Below, piece by piece: positions 35,586 to 45,387 of a stretch of 64,000 bases of DNA. The DNA is taken from NCBI RefSeq assembly GCF_014698235.1, contig NZ_JACJSP010000006.1:62001-126000 (forward strand), given 5' to 3'. Source of the stretch: Limnothrix sp. FACHB-406. GTDB taxonomy: Bacteria; Cyanobacteriota; Cyanobacteriia; CACIAM-69d. The notes beneath the pieces are model-generated. The model ran no database searches, was not told the DNA's origin, and worked only from the letters and a program-made list of their open reading frames with translations. The translations under genes were made by a program, and so were the position numbers. How positions within the stretch are numbered: the first letter of the stretch is position 1; each line of letters begins with the position of its first letter.

Positions 35586-37037
35586 CTAGGACAAGGCCGC
35601 CTCTAGGCGATCGTGGGCGGCCGGTTCCGCCACGGGCGTTAGGATCCCCAGTTCCGATTCGGGGATTCCCAGCAGGTTGCCGTAAAGCTTCACGTATTCG
35701 ATCGCGGATTTTTCCCAACTGAAATCTTGGCCCATAGCCCGCTGCTGCAACTTGAGCCATTCCGCCTTGAACCGGAAGGCTTCCGAAGCCCGCACCATGC
35801 AGGTAAACAAATCCAGCGGTTCATAGCGATCGAAACAATAGCCCGTGCCCGCTTGGCCCACGGGATCGTTATGTTGCACTGTGTCCACCAGGCCGCCGGT
35901 TCGCCGCACGATCGGGATGCAACCATAGCGCATGGCCAGCATTTGACTGATTCCGCAAGGCTCAAACCGCGACGGCATCAGGAACGCATCGCACCCGGCA
36001 TAAATCCGGCGGGAAAGGGCATCGTTGTATAGCAAAAAGACTGAAACGCGGCCAGGATGGCGGGCCGCCAGTTCCCACATCTGGGTTTCATAGTAGCGAT
36101 CGCCCGTTCCTAGCAGCACAAACTGCGAATCGGTGTAGGCCAAGAAGCGATCGATCGTTTGCATGATCAGATCCACCCCTTTTTGTTCCACCAACCGCGA
36201 CACCATCCCCACCAGGAACGTGTTGGCATTGATCTCTAGGCCCATCTCCTCTTGCAGGGCCACCTTGTTCAACCGGCGATTCTCGATCGTCTCGGCCGTG
36301 AACGGTTTGACCAAAGCGCGATCGGTGGCTGGGTCGTAAACCTCCGTGTCAATCCCATTCACAATTCCCGACAGCTTGCCGCTAATCCAAGACATCAACC
36401 CCTCCAACTGCTCGCCATAGGTGGGGGTTTGGATTTGGTGGGCATAGGTGGGCGACACCGTGGTGACCCGATCGGCATATTGCACCGCCGCCGCCAAGGT
36501 GTTGTGGCCCTGCATATACCAAGGACACCAGGTCATTTGCTCCAATTTCCAGCGCCAAGGCCCTTGGTAAGCCAGGTTGTGAATCGTAAAGACCGTCGAG
36601 ATGTCCGGCGATTGGTGCATCCAAACCGGAATCATGCCCGTGTGCCAATCGTGGCAGTGAATAATCTGAGGTTTCCAATAGTTCCAGGCAAATTCCGAGG
36701 CGGCATTGGCAAACAGGGTAAACCGCCAATCCTCGTCATCCCCAGAATAGATACGCCGCGGCCAAAATGCCGGATGCCCCATTAGGTATAGGGGAACATC
36801 GGTTCCCGGCAGGGTTGTTTCATAGACGGCAAACCGCTGAAACATGGCATCGCTCCACCAAATTGGCTCCTTGGGCGCGTCCACTAACTTGTCAGCGATG
36901 AAGCCATAGAACGGCATAAAGATCCGCACGTCGTGGCCCATGGCCCGCAACACCTTGGGCAACGCACCAACCACATCGCCCATGCCACCCACCTTGGCCA
37001 GGGGAGCTACTTCAGCGGAAACAAACAGGATTCTCAT
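35586..37037 (-). CDS. glgA: Glycogen synthase (ADP-glucose type)
   Basis: A 483-residue GT5 glycosyltransferase that extends alpha-1,4-glucan with ADP-glucose. The start [20 protein letters not shown] contains the ADP-glucose binding K-x-GG motif (KVGGM here, where bacterial enzymes usually have KTGGL). [34 protein letters not shown] and the C-terminal [21 protein letters not shown] and [10 protein letters not shown] all match the family. Length is typical. Glycogen is the carbon store used in the dark. Downstream is a strong terminator; upstream it is divergent from a sigma factor gene. Confidence 0.95.
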   Translation of the reverse strand: MRILFVSAEVAPLAKVGGMGDVVGALPKVLRAMGHDVRIFMPFYGFIADKLVDAPKEPIWWSDAMFQRFAVYETTLPGTDVPLYLMGHPAFWPRRIYSGDDEDWRFTLFANAASEFAWNYWKPQIIHCHDWHTGMIPVWMHQSPDISTVFTIHNLAYQGPWRWKLEQMTWCPWYMQGHNTLAAAVQYADRVTTVSPTYAHQIQTPTYGEQLEGLMSWISGKLSGIVNGIDTEVYDPATDRALVKPFTAETIENRRLNKVALQEEMGLEINANTFLVGMVSRLVEQKGVDLIMQTIDRFLAYTDSQFVLLGTGDRYYETQMWELAARHPGRVSVFLLYNDALSRRIYAGCDAFLMPSRFEPCGISQMLAMRYGCIPIVRRTGGLVDTVQHNDPVGQAGTGYCFDRYEPLDLFTCMVRASEAFRFKAEWLKLQQRAMGQDFSWEKSAIEYVKLYGNLLGIPESELGILTPVAEPAAHDRLEAALS

Positions 37038-37514
37038 GGGGCGATCGCTTCTATATAGAGATCAGATGCTATGCAGGGCTGTAACTGTTTTACCAGCGGT
37101 TCGGTGTTTTGGGAGTGCTTATTGCTGCCGATCCCCACCGATCCCCTGAAGCCGATCGCCCCGTGGGGCCCCATCAGGCAGTCACGAATTTTGCAAACCG
37201 GGTTTTGTGCGCCCATCCATCTTGCTTATTGCGAAAATCAGCACATTTTTGCCCGATCTCAGCCGCTGGTTTCCCCGATCGCCCTGGTTTTGTCAAACCC
37301 TGGCCAGCCGCACAATGACGGGCAATTCAGGATTTTGTGATTCAAGATGCAGACCACCTCGCCAAAGGTGGGTATTCTAAAATTAGAGAACGCAATGATT
37401 TCGAGTTTTGATATTTCTTTACTAATTTGCCGTCAAAACCGCAAAACGACTTCAAAATTCGTTACTATAGAGTTTCCTCAGTTGCCCAGCGGTCGTTCGC
37501 GGAGCCGAACTGCC
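37038..37514. other. Divergent promoter region between glgA and the sigma factor gene
   Basis: 477 bases. The first part is GC-rich, the second (37370-37480) AT-rich with a TACTAT box near 37463 that could be the -10 element for the sigma gene. An open frame extending the sigma protein upstream to 37347 lacks family similarity. No other gene seen. Confidence 0.5.
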
Positions 37515-38471
37515 ATGAAAAAAGACCCCACAGCTACGGATCTCGTTCGCGCCTACCTTCGTGAAATTGGTCGCGTTCCCCTGCTCACCCACGAGCAAGA
37601 AATCGTCTTGGGCAAGCAGGTACAACGCCTCAACGTTCTGCAAGAGGAAAAAGACAAGCTGACCCTGCGCCTGGGCTATGAACCCGGCTTGGCGGAATGG
37701 GCAGCGGCAATCGGTTTGAGCCTAGATGAGCTGAAAGCCGCCATTCGCGAGGGCGATCGCGCCAAACGCAAAATGGTGGAAGCAAACCTGCGCCTCGTGG
37801 TGTCCGTTGCCAAGAAATACATCAAGCGAAATGTGGACCTTCTGGATCTGATCCAAGAGGGCACGATCGGGATGCAGCGCGGCGTTGAGAAGTTTGACCC
37901 CACCAAGGGCTATCGGTTCAGTACCTATGCCTATTGGTGGATCCGTCAGGCCATCACTCGGGCGATCGCGGAAAAGGGGCGCACCATCCGCCTCCCGATC
38001 CACATCACCGAGAAACTGAACAAAATCAAAAAAGCCCAGCGCACCCTGTCGCAACAACTGGGCCGCAGCGCCACCATCGCCGAGTTGGGCGACGAAATTG
38101 GCCTCTCTCCCAAGCAAATCCGGGATTACCTGGAACGGGCCCGCCAGCCCCTATCGTTGGATTTGCGAGTGGGTGACAACCAAGACACGGAACTTGGTGA
38201 GCTGCTCGAAGACGAAGGGCCCTCCCCAGAGGAATTCGCCACCCAGTCTTCCCTGCGCGGCGACATTGAAACCATCATGGCCGACTTGACCCCCCAACAG
38301 CGGGAAGTGCTTTCTCTGCGCTTTGGGTTAAGTGACGGTCAGGCGCTCACGTTGGCCAAAATTGGTGATCGCCTGCAAATTAGCCGCGAGCGCGTCCGCC
38401 AAATTGAACGCGAAGCTCTCACCAAGCTCCGCAAACACAAGGCAGACATCCGTGAATACCTAGCCAGTTAA
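37515..38471 (+). CDS. Group 2 RNA polymerase sigma-70 factor
   Basis: A 318-residue sigma factor lacking the long region 1.1 of the primary factor, so a group 2 SigB-SigE type. The start at 37515 ([20 protein letters not shown]) has GGAG at 37501-37504. Region 1.2 is followed by region 2 ([54 protein letters not shown]), region 3, and region 4.2 ([20 protein letters not shown]). Group 2 factors adjust transcription in stress, darkness or nitrogen limitation. A SigE-like role in sugar catabolism would fit its place divergent from glgA, but the sequence does not prove it. Confidence 0.92.
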   Translation: MKKDPTATDLVRAYLREIGRVPLLTHEQEIVLGKQVQRLNVLQEEKDKLTLRLGYEPGLAEWAAAIGLSLDELKAAIREGDRAKRKMVEANLRLVVSVAKKYIKRNVDLLDLIQEGTIGMQRGVEKFDPTKGYRFSTYAYWWIRQAITRAIAEKGRTIRLPIHITEKLNKIKKAQRTLSQQLGRSATIAELGDEIGLSPKQIRDYLERARQPLSLDLRVGDNQDTELGELLEDEGPSPEEFATQSSLRGDIETIMADLTPQQREVLSLRFGLSDGQALTLAKIGDRLQISRERVRQIEREALTKLRKHKADIREYLAS

Positions 38472-38800
38472 GGATTTGGTGCTCATTTGTTGCTGAACTT
38501 CTGTTGCTGAACTTAAGTTCGTTTTTTAATCGACCATTTATATTACTATATTACGCTGGGTCAATTTGATCCGGCGTATTTTTTGGCTTTATAGGGAACG
38601 GGGCGATCGACTGCCCCGGGGGACTTGGCGTGGAGCGAAATCCGGAGGAAATATAAAATCTTCATGAGTTTTTCACAATCCAAATCGCTATTATGAAGTG
38701 TTGATGAAGAGACTAGGCGAAAAAAGGTCTCAAAATCTATGATTGGGATCAAGCGGTACTTAACCAAATGTTCTTCTACGTCTTCATTTGGTGACTCTTC
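38472..38800. other. Intergenic region after the sigma factor gene
   Basis: 329 bases holding the terminator at 38552-38584 and an AT-rich upstream region for the glycosyltransferase gene. A 68-codon minus-strand frame at 38561-38767 overlaps the terminator and is not credible. Confidence 0.5.
38552..38584 (+). terminator. Rho-independent terminator of the sigma factor gene
   Basis: Stem TACGCTGGGTC (38552-38562) pairs with GATCCGGCGTA (38568-38578) through two G-U pairs, with loop AATTT, and is followed by a run of six T. It begins 80 bases after the stop. Confidence 0.88.
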
Positions 38801-39763
38801 ATGAAATTCTCAGTTGTTATCCCCTGCTATAACGCCGAACAATGGATCAATCAGGCTTTGCAAAGCATTGCCGAACAAACCATTCCAGCTAGCGAAGTCA
38901 TTGTGGTTGATGATGGTTCTACCGATCGCTCGATCGAGTGCCTCCGTCGTAGCCCAGTACCAACCAAAATTTTGCGCACACCCAATCTGGGCCCCGGAGG
39001 AGCCAGAAATGCAGGAATTGCCGCCGCCACTGGTGATTGGGTTGCTTTTTTAGATGCCGATGATTGGTGGAAACCAAACCACTTAGAACGCATTCAAGAC
39101 TTAGTTGGCAACTCGGACGATGTGCTTTATTTGGCCGCCGCTGAGCACTATTCCATCAGTGCCGATCGAGTGGTTTCCATGTCCGATACGGGCCCATTTT
39201 CAGAGCCAACGGGGCAACTAGATCACGCCACTTATTTCCAGCTTTATCGCAAGCATGGCATCTTGGAACTGTCGAGTTTGGCCGCCCGTCGATCGCACCT
39301 GCAAGCCGTTGGTGGGTTTGATGAAAAAGCATCCGGTGCAGAGGATTTAGAATTGGTTTTGCGGGTCATTCATGGCCAAACCTGGGCTTACGATCCCGTG
39401 CCTTCCAGCCTGTATCGATGCAGCAATCCTGCCAGCTACTCCCGCACTGCCCATGCCAACGAACAGCGCTTAACCGCTAAGTTTCGGGTCTTTTTGAAGC
39501 ACCGCGATCACTATCAAATCAGCCAATCAATCTTCATGGAGCTGGGCAAAACCATGATGAGCAAGGCAATTATGAGCGGTGATTGGCAAATGCAACAGCG
39601 GGTTAAAGAGTTGGTTTATTACTACCTGTCAACTCCCCAAAAAGCTGTTTTCTCGATCGCTGGACAGTTACCCACCTTCTATAGCCTATTGAATCAACTG
39701 CGCAATCAACTGAAAGGAGAGCAGTACCGACCTCGCAAGGTGTTGAACCCGGTCAGTGCTTAA
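38801..39763 (+). CDS. Family 2 glycosyltransferase
   Basis: A 320-residue GT-A glycosyltransferase. The N-terminus FSVVIPCYNAEQWINQAL, the VIVVDDGSTDRS nucleotide-binding acid, GPGGARNAGIAAATGDWVAF and the LDADDWW metal-binding D-x-D are all present. GAEDLELVLRV provides the likely catalytic Asp/Glu. There is no membrane segment, so it is cytosolic or peripheral. The sugar and acceptor are unknown; family members build exopolysaccharide or lipopolysaccharide. It stands alone between a terminated sigma gene and a long spacer. Confidence 0.9.
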   Translation: MKFSVVIPCYNAEQWINQALQSIAEQTIPASEVIVVDDGSTDRSIECLRRSPVPTKILRTPNLGPGGARNAGIAAATGDWVAFLDADDWWKPNHLERIQDLVGNSDDVLYLAAAEHYSISADRVVSMSDTGPFSEPTGQLDHATYFQLYRKHGILELSSLAARRSHLQAVGGFDEKASGAEDLELVLRVIHGQTWAYDPVPSSLYRCSNPASYSRTAHANEQRLTAKFRVFLKHRDHYQISQSIFMELGKTMMSKAIMSGDWQMQQRVKELVYYYLSTPQKAVFSIAGQLPTFYSLLNQLRNQLKGEQYRPRKVLNPVSA

Positions 39764-40542
39764 TCTCTTCAACGTTGCTTCCTAGGCTTTCATACCATTG
39801 CATTGCTCTTGATTGGGGCCACTCCATTTCAGCCCCAATTTCAGAGCCTGCTAAAAGCGGTTCACAGCTAGCTGTCAATCGAGTTCTGTACTTTCATCTT
39901 TCATAGAACCGGAGCATTCAATTTGTTCTGGTTCTATTTTGTTTTTTCTTTCATTCTTCGATTTTTCCTATATCTCTGATTGATTTCTATCTTTTGAAGA
40001 TGAATAGTAGCTCCGCTGAAGTTGACTTTCTGGCAATCCAGATGACCATGCCACAGATAGGCCACTTAAACATCGCCAGACTTCGTTTGATCAGTCTCGA
40101 TCACAAAGAAACTGCCTAATTTTCCTGATTAGTGGCGTGAGAAATTGAGCAAATTGCCGCATGATTGCCACATAATCGATCTCCGTCAAATCCGGTGAGG
40201 TCGTCTTGGCCTCGTCTTGGCTGGCAGGAGGTCTGAAAAACCAAAACTGCTACCCTGTGGATCGCCTCGATCGACGCAGACCGGGGGCTGAAGCTCCTCG
40301 AACCCGGGACTCTTGGCGCTTTGCCAGTCCCCCAAGTGACTTCTCAGGCATCTTCATTTAGGTCTAAATTGACCTGTTGATGAACCCTGAGTTGACCCTG
40401 ATTTGGCTCTCAGTTAGTTCTGAGTTAGTTCTAAACTGACCCATTGGAACCGCAGCCCTCAGCTTCAGCCACCCGCACCAGCCTGAGTGCGCCGTGCCGT
40501 TGACTGCGTTAGTCCTGCCACGACGGAGAAACTGTAGCGCTC
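39764..40542. other. Gene-poor stretch before the CPBP protease gene
   Basis: About 780 bases. AT-rich at first, then GC-rich from 40190. A region at 40240-40320 has tRNA-like words (GGGTTCGA on the minus strand) but no cloverleaf. An 11-bp array lies at 40387-40441. No gene is supported. Confidence 0.5.
40387..40441. repeat. Five-unit 11-bp tandem repeat
   Basis: CTGAGTTGACC, CTGATTTGGCT, CTCAGTTAGTT, CTGAGTTAGTT, CTAAACTGACC in strict register about 100 bases upstream of the CPBP gene. Confidence 0.8.
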
Positions 40543-41424
40543 ATGTTCGATCGCCTCTTGGCCCAAGCTCCCAAGCTCGCGGCCTATCCCCTGCCCTTGC
40601 GGATTGCCAGCTTCATCGGTGTGTTGTTGGTGTTGTGGTTGCCGGTGGCGGCCCTCACCTGCTGGCCCCTGGTGCTGTCCCTGGGTTGGAGCCACAACCT
40701 CACCAACCTGATGGCGGTGTTGACCTTATATTTGGCCATTCTGACCACCCTGTGGCTGTGGGGGCGACGGGTGCGCGGTCAGCAACGGCCGCTCTCCGCC
40801 TATGGTTGGTCTTGGAACCGGGGCATGGTGCAGGATTTGGCGATGGGCGTGGCGATCGCGATCGGGAGTTTTGCCCTGCTCCATGGTCTCTATTACCTGT
40901 TGGGTTGGTTTTGGTGGGAAATGCCGCCTAATCAGTCCTGGTTAACCATTTGGCTGAATGGCATCCTCAACGGCGTGGGGATTGCGTTCCTCGAAGAGCT
41001 GTTTTTTCGAGGTTGGTTTTTGGCAGAATTTCGCCACTCCATGCCCCGGAAACAAGCGGCCATTTGGACGAGCGCAATTTTTGCGACCCTGCATTTTTTG
41101 AAGCCTTTGGATGCGGTTTTGGCCACTTGGCCCCAATGGCCGGGCCTGTGGTTGCTGGGAATGACCATGGTGCAGGCGCGGGCCTTGGGGCGGGCCCAAC
41201 CGGGCAGTTTGGGTTGGTCGATCGGGATGCATGGCGGTTGGGTTTGCACCATTACTGTTCTGAGCCTCAGTGGCATGGGGCACTACAACCCGGCCGTGCC
41301 CGCTTGGCTCACGGGCATTGGTGGCAACCCATTGGCCAGTGTGTCGGGGTTGGGATTCATGGCGATCGTGTTTGGGCTATTGCGCTGGCGATCGCACCGG
41401 CAATCCATGCCCCCCATCCACTAA
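40543..41424 (+). CDS. CPBP family intramembrane protease
   Basis: A 293-residue polytopic membrane protein of the CAAX protease/bacteriocin-processing (ABI) family. The catalytic motif EELFFRGW is at about residues 151-158, followed by AAIWTSAIFATLHF with the second conserved His, and the third motif region SIGMHGGW with a further His. At least six hydrophobic segments surround these. Substrates of such proteases in cyanobacteria are mostly unknown; one plant relative (SCO4) acts in plastids. It is followed by mnmG 174 bases away on the same strand. Confidence 0.87.
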   Translation: MFDRLLAQAPKLAAYPLPLRIASFIGVLLVLWLPVAALTCWPLVLSLGWSHNLTNLMAVLTLYLAILTTLWLWGRRVRGQQRPLSAYGWSWNRGMVQDLAMGVAIAIGSFALLHGLYYLLGWFWWEMPPNQSWLTIWLNGILNGVGIAFLEELFFRGWFLAEFRHSMPRKQAAIWTSAIFATLHFLKPLDAVLATWPQWPGLWLLGMTMVQARALGRAQPGSLGWSIGMHGGWVCTITVLSLSGMGHYNPAVPAWLTGIGGNPLASVSGLGFMAIVFGLLRWRSHRQSMPPIH

Positions 41425-41598
41425 AAATTGCTTAGAAAATCCGTCGAAAAGTGCCTGGGAATCTAATTGAGATCTCATCAAGATTTGGTCGCCATCTGAT
41501 CGCCTGAATGATCCTCTGATCAGCCCCATGGCGAATCCAAGACCTCAGCCAAATGTGTCAAAATTCCTGTACGCCTTGATTTGCGCCCCAAATTTCCC

Positions 41599-43530
41599 AT
41601 GACTGTCGCCGCTCTCGATCGCCCCGTTCAACCCGATTTCCAAGACGACTTCGATGTGATTGTCGTGGGAGCCGGCCATGCGGGCTGCGAGGCGGCCTTG
41701 GCGGCGGCCCGGCTCGGTTGCAAAACCCTGCTGATTACCCTGAATTTGGACAAAATTGCCTGGCAGCCTTGCAACCCAGCCGTGGGCGGCCCGGCCAAGT
41801 CGCAGCTTGTCCATGAAGCTGATGCATTGGGCGGTGAAATTGGCAAAATCGCCGATCGCACCTATCTGCAAAAGCGGGTATTGAACGCCTCCCGCGGCCC
41901 AGCGGTTTGGGCGCTGCGGGCCCAAACGGACAAGCGCGAATATGCCGCCGAAATGAAACAGGTGGTGGAAAATCAGCCCAACTTGATGATCCGGGAGGCG
42001 ATGGTCACGGATCTGATTTTGGGAAACAACGACGAAATCATCGGCGTAGAAACCTATTTTGGCGTGGCGTTCCGCTGTCGATCGGTGGTGCTGACCACGG
42101 GCACGTTCCTGGGCGGGATCATCTGGGTCGGCAACAAGTCGATGCCCGCCGGTCGCGCCGGGGAATTCGCCGCCGTGGGGCTGACGGACACCCTGAAACG
42201 GCTGGGCTTCGAGACCGATCGCCTGAAAACCGGCACGCCCGCCCGGGTCGATCGGCGATCGGTGGACTTCAGCAAAATGGAACCCCAACCGCCCGACCCC
42301 GATAACCGCTGGTTTAGCTTCGACCCGGCAGCTCACATTGAGCGGGAGCAAATGAATTGCTATTTGACCCGCACCACCGCCGAAACCCATCGCCTAATCC
42401 AAGAAAATCTGCATTTGTCGCCGGTCTATGGCGGCTGGGTCGATGCCAAGGGCCCGCGCTATTGCCCCAGCATTGAAGACAAAATCGTGCGTTTTGCCGA
42501 CAAGGAATCGCACCAAATTTTCATTGAACCGGAAGGGCGAGAAATCCCGGAACTCTACATTCAAGGCTTTTCAACGGGCTTGCCGGAACGCTTGCAAATT
42601 GCCATGTTGCGATCGCTGCCGGGGCTGGAAAACTGCACGATGTTGCGCCCAGCCTACGCGGTGGAATATGACTACTTACCCGCCACCCAGTGCTATCCCA
42701 CGATGATGACCAAAACCGTGGAAGGGCTGTTTTGTGCGGGACAAATTAACGGCACCACGGGTTACGAAGAAGCAGCCGCCCAAGGGTTAGTGGCGGGCAT
42801 CAACGCAGCTCGGTTGGCACAACAAAAACCGCTCGTAATTTTGCCGCGCGAAAGCAGTTATATTGGCACGCTGCTCGATGATTTGTGCACGAAAGAATTG
42901 CGCGAACCCTATCGAATGCTGACCTCGCGATCAGAATATCGGCTGTTGTTGCGATCGGACAATGCCGATCGCCGGTTAACGCCTTTGGGTCGCGAAATTG
43001 GCTTGATTGACGATCGCCGCTGGGATCTGTTCCAAACCAAACAGGCGAATATTGCCGCTGAACAGGAACGGCTGCAAACCTCGCGGGTTAAGGAAAACGA
43101 CCCGTCAGCTCCGGCGATCGTGGCGGCCACAGGCGGCCCGATCAAAGGCTCCGTAACCCTGGCGGAATTGCTGAAGCGGCCGGGCTTCCACTACGAACAA
43201 TTGGCGGAGTTTGGGTTAGGCAATCCCGACCTCGATCGCACCGAAACGGAAGGAGCAGAAATCGAAATCAAATATTCCGGTTACATCCAGCGGCAACAAC
43301 GACAAATCGAGGCGATCGCCCGCCAAGAAAATCGCCGCCTACCGGAAAATTTGGATTACCAGGCGATCGACACGCTCTCGAAGGAATCGCGGGAAAAACT
43401 GGCAAAGGTGCGTCCCCTCACGGTGGGGCAAGCCTCGCGAATCGGCGGCGTGAACCCGGCGGATATCAACGCGCTGTTGATCTATTTGGAACTGCGCGAT
43501 CGACAACCGGCTACTACAATCACAGCTTAG
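41599..43530 (+). CDS. mnmG: tRNA uridine-5-carboxymethylaminomethyl synthesis enzyme MnmG
   Basis: A 643-residue FAD enzyme that with MnmE modifies the wobble uridine of several tRNAs. The dinucleotide fold [20 protein letters not shown] is followed by [19 protein letters not shown], the diagnostic family signature, and [11 protein letters not shown] and [20 protein letters not shown]. The C-terminal helical domain ([35 protein letters not shown]) is complete. The start at 41599 gives [11 protein letters not shown]; a TTG 18 bases upstream is less likely. It marks the left edge of the accessory island. Confidence 0.96.
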   Translation: MTVAALDRPVQPDFQDDFDVIVVGAGHAGCEAALAAARLGCKTLLITLNLDKIAWQPCNPAVGGPAKSQLVHEADALGGEIGKIADRTYLQKRVLNASRGPAVWALRAQTDKREYAAEMKQVVENQPNLMIREAMVTDLILGNNDEIIGVETYFGVAFRCRSVVLTTGTFLGGIIWVGNKSMPAGRAGEFAAVGLTDTLKRLGFETDRLKTGTPARVDRRSVDFSKMEPQPPDPDNRWFSFDPAAHIEREQMNCYLTRTTAETHRLIQENLHLSPVYGGWVDAKGPRYCPSIEDKIVRFADKESHQIFIEPEGREIPELYIQGFSTGLPERLQIAMLRSLPGLENCTMLRPAYAVEYDYLPATQCYPTMMTKTVEGLFCAGQINGTTGYEEAAAQGLVAGINAARLAQQKPLVILPRESSYIGTLLDDLCTKELREPYRMLTSRSEYRLLLRSDNADRRLTPLGREIGLIDDRRWDLFQTKQANIAAEQERLQTSRVKENDPSAPAIVAATGGPIKGSVTLAELLKRPGFHYEQLAEFGLGNPDLDRTETEGAEIEIKYSGYIQRQQRQIEAIARQENRRLPENLDYQAIDTLSKESREKLAKVRPLTVGQASRIGGVNPADINALLIYLELRDRQPATTITA

Positions 43531-43557
43531 TGACCGGAGTAAACTTAGAAGGTTAGC

Positions 43558-43582
43558 GTTGGGTTGAGGCACGAAACCCAAC
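43558..43582. repeat. Dispersed hairpin repeat of the TAGGTTGGGTT type
   Basis: GTTGGGTT (43558-43565) pairs with AACCCAAC (43575-43582). Read on the minus strand it is TAGGTTGGGTTTCGTGCCTC, a hairpin repeat I know from many filamentous cyanobacterial genomes. It sits just after mnmG and may also stop transcription. Confidence 0.7.
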
Positions 43583-43626
43583 CTACTAAATACTGAGATA
43601 CTACGGATGACTGGTAGGGCTGATAC

Positions 43627-43794
43627 ATGATCATCAATTGGATACAGAAAATTGCATCATGGGTGCAAAGTTTTTGGAATCAGTTGGACGAACCAACGAA
43701 ACGCAAAATTATTGACGCAATCGTGAAAGAGTTCGGAGAACTACTTCGTGCATTCTATCGAAACTGGAAGAATCAATCCAAAGGTCAAGGCTAG
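43627..43794 (+). CDS. Small amphipathic/tryptophan-rich protein, first gene of an unknown pair
   Basis: An unrecognised 55-codon frame: it begins MIINWIQKIASWVQSFWNQL, continues DEPTKRKIIDAIVKEFGELL and ends RNWKNQSKGQG. It has four Trp, and the whole is predicted as two amphipathic helices with a net positive charge. Stop TAG 43792-43794 is followed after two bases by the ATG of the next gene, so the two look translationally coupled. No close Shine-Dalgarno is evident (GGTAGGG at 43612-43618 is 8 bases before the ATG and could serve). Possible roles include a small toxin, a holin-like or an accessory factor; none is shown. Confidence 0.55.
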   Translation: MIINWIQKIASWVQSFWNQLDEPTKRKIIDAIVKEFGELLRAFYRNWKNQSKGQG

Positions 43795-43796
43795 GT

Positions 43797-44138
43797 ATGA
43801 CAACGTTTAAAGAATTCATGCAGCAACTTAAAAGCTCATCTGCATCAGCTTTGCCATCTGCGAACTCATTGGTATCGGCTGTCGAGAGTTCGCTGACTCT
43901 AGCAGTAAGTAGCCTATTGCCTTCAGCACCAGGCAGTGATGAAAGTGAGGATGAATTGTCTAAAAAATACAAATTTGCAGAGAGAGTGACAAATTTTATC
44001 CATGATGATCAATTCATTTCGGAGCTAAGTGACCAAGTTGGATCACCATCCCCAACTGAAACTGAAGATGAGTTTGTTGCGCGAGGTAGTGATGCACTGA
44101 AAAAGATGCTATACAACCGATTTGGTGTCAGAGAATAG
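43797..44138 (+). CDS. Unknown acidic, serine-rich protein, second gene of the pair
   Basis: A 113-residue soluble acidic protein I do not recognise. The N-terminus is helical (MTTFKEFMQQLKSS), then comes a Ser/Ala/Leu-rich stretch (~14-55), an acidic spacer (GSDESEDELS) and a folded-looking C-terminus with FAERVTNFIHDDQFISELSD and ALKKMLYNRFGV. Its net negative charge contrasts with the basic Trp-rich partner encoded 2 bases upstream, as in many toxin-antidote or effector-immunity pairs. It is flanked by dispersed hairpin repeats on both sides. Confidence 0.6.
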   Translation: MTTFKEFMQQLKSSSASALPSANSLVSAVESSLTLAVSSLLPSAPGSDESEDELSKKYKFAERVTNFIHDDQFISELSDQVGSPSPTETEDEFVARGSDALKKMLYNRFGVRE

Positions 44139-44164
44139 CCGCACTGCTAGCTCATAGTAGCAGC

Positions 44165-44293
44165 AGTAGGGTGGGCACTGCCCACCTCATAATCATCGTT
44201 CTGCACATCCGATCACCTTTGGCAGAGGGTCATCATGGATTGGAAGATAGATAACACCTGGGCTAGAGGGTGGTGGGCAATGCCCACCCTACT
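44165..44293. repeat. Inverted pair of 22-bp palindromic repeats
   Basis: AGTAGGGTGGGCACTGCCCACC (44165-44186) and its inverse complement with one change (44272-44293) bracket 85 bases. Each arm is itself nearly palindromic (GTGGGCA-TGCCCAC). It resembles a small non-autonomous element or a paired REP-like repeat, immediately upstream of mntA. Confidence 0.75.
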
Positions 44294-44326
44294 AGCTTTT
44301 TGTCAGTGGTCAATGGAGATTTACTC

Positions 44327-44662
44327 ATGCAAAGCTTTCGAGTCAGCGCCTCAAAAGTTGCGATCAATGAGAACCAAATTTCAGCCTTCTGCCAGCGCTG
44401 GAAAATTACGGAATTTTCATTGTTTGGGTCAGTCCTAAGAGACGATTTCCAACCCGAAAGTAGTGATATTGATGTGCTTATTTCGTTTTCCCCGGATGCG
44501 CATTGGACACTGTTTGACTGGGCAGATATGGAAGATGAAATTCAACAAATTTTCCAACGAAAAGTTGATCTAATCAGTCGCCGAGGACTAGAGCGCAGCC
44601 GCAATGAGCAACGCCGTCAAGCCATCCTAGATTCTGCTCAAGTGATTTATGCAGCCTCGTGA
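44327..44662 (+). CDS. mntA: MntA-type nucleotidyltransferase antitoxin
   Basis: A 111-residue minimal nucleotidyltransferase. The active site FGSVLRDDFQPESSDIDVLI has GS, the R-x-D-F and the S-D-x-D pair of acids that bind metal. GGAG at 44315-44318 supports the ATG at 44327. In characterised MntA-HepT modules MntA transfers AMP groups to a Tyr of HepT and so silences it. Here the gene overlaps hepT by 14 bases, the usual operon order. Confidence 0.9.
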   Translation: MQSFRVSASKVAINENQISAFCQRWKITEFSLFGSVLRDDFQPESSDIDVLISFSPDAHWTLFDWADMEDEIQQIFQRKVDLISRRGLERSRNEQRRQAILDSAQVIYAAS

Positions 44663-44981
44663 ACCAAACTACCTACGAGATATGCTAAACGCTGCACAAT
44701 TGGCGCAAAGCTTTGTGCGGGGTATTGACTGGGAAGTATTTGAACAAGATTTAATGCGCCAAGCTGCGGTCATTCGTCAGTTTGAGATCATTGGTGAAGC
44801 CGCTCGTAGAATTTCTACTGAAACTCAAGCAGCTATTCCGAGCATTCCTTGGGCTAAAGTGATTGGGATGCGAAATCGCCTGATTCATGAATATGATGCG
44901 ATCGATCTCGAAGTCATTTGGGACACTATTCATCTGGCATTGCCGGGGCTAATCACTGCCATAGAACGAGCCATTACCTGA
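44649..44981 (+). CDS. hepT: HepT-type HEPN ribonuclease toxin
   Basis: A 110-residue HEPN-fold protein. The catalytic R-x4-6-H motif and its target tyrosine are together in RNRLIHEYDAID near residue 75, with the family block FEIIGEAARRIS before it. HepT cleaves RNA when not modified by MntA. The start ATG 44649 lies inside mntA (14-base overlap), indicating translational coupling. Everything expected for an active module is present. Confidence 0.9.
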   Translation: MQPREPNYLRDMLNAAQLAQSFVRGIDWEVFEQDLMRQAAVIRQFEIIGEAARRISTETQAAIPSIPWAKVIGMRNRLIHEYDAIDLEVIWDTIHLALPGLITAIERAIT

Positions 44982-45015
44982 TTTCCAGGGGTTAACTCGA
45001 TCGCGTTGGTTGTGC

Positions 45016-45273
45016 TCAACCGGGTAACGAATCCAGCAAAGCAGTCAACATTCGGCCTGGATCGGCTTTCAGCTTCACCGCCACCAGACCCAACAAACCA
45101 CTAGCCGCTAAACCCAAAAACCAACCACCCACCGGCCAAGGCACATCCGCCACGCCATAGCAGTAGAGCGCAGCGAAAGCCAGTCCCAAAAGCCCCAGAA
45201 CAGTGCCGCCCCAAAATCGCTGCCAAGTCGTCAGGTTCTGGTCTGGATTAAGATCATCAGGTTGCGTCTTCAT
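45016..45273 (-). CDS. Small two-helix membrane protein of unknown function
   Basis: An 85-residue protein from the ATG at 45273 (start MKTQPDDLNPDQNL; a TTG five codons earlier is possible). After an acidic N-terminus it has TWQRFWGGTVLGLLGLAFAA and GGWFLGLAASGLLGLVAV, two membrane helices, then a short KADPGRMLTALLDSLP tail. I do not recognise the family, though the layout is common among cyanobacterial small membrane proteins. It is divergent from the DUF2199 gene and converges with hepT. Confidence 0.6.
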   Translation of the reverse strand: MKTQPDDLNPDQNLTTWQRFWGGTVLGLLGLAFAALYCYGVADVPWPVGGWFLGLAASGLLGLVAVKLKADPGRMLTALLDSLPG

Positions 45274-45387
45274 CGGTTCACCGGACAATAATAGGTGGAC
45301 GATCGGGCGTTAAGTCCTGATCTGCTTCTCCAATGTAGCGAAACTCAGCTCAGGATTGTGTCCCCAAGTTCAAGATTTATAGATCAA

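Noticed and set aside
38561-38767. 68-codon minus-strand frame
   Set aside because: Overlaps the sigma factor terminator and has no coding features.
40240-40330. tRNA-like words (GGGTTCGAGG on the minus strand)
   Set aside because: The bases after the TTCGA loop do not pair with those before it; no acceptor stem or anticodon arm forms.
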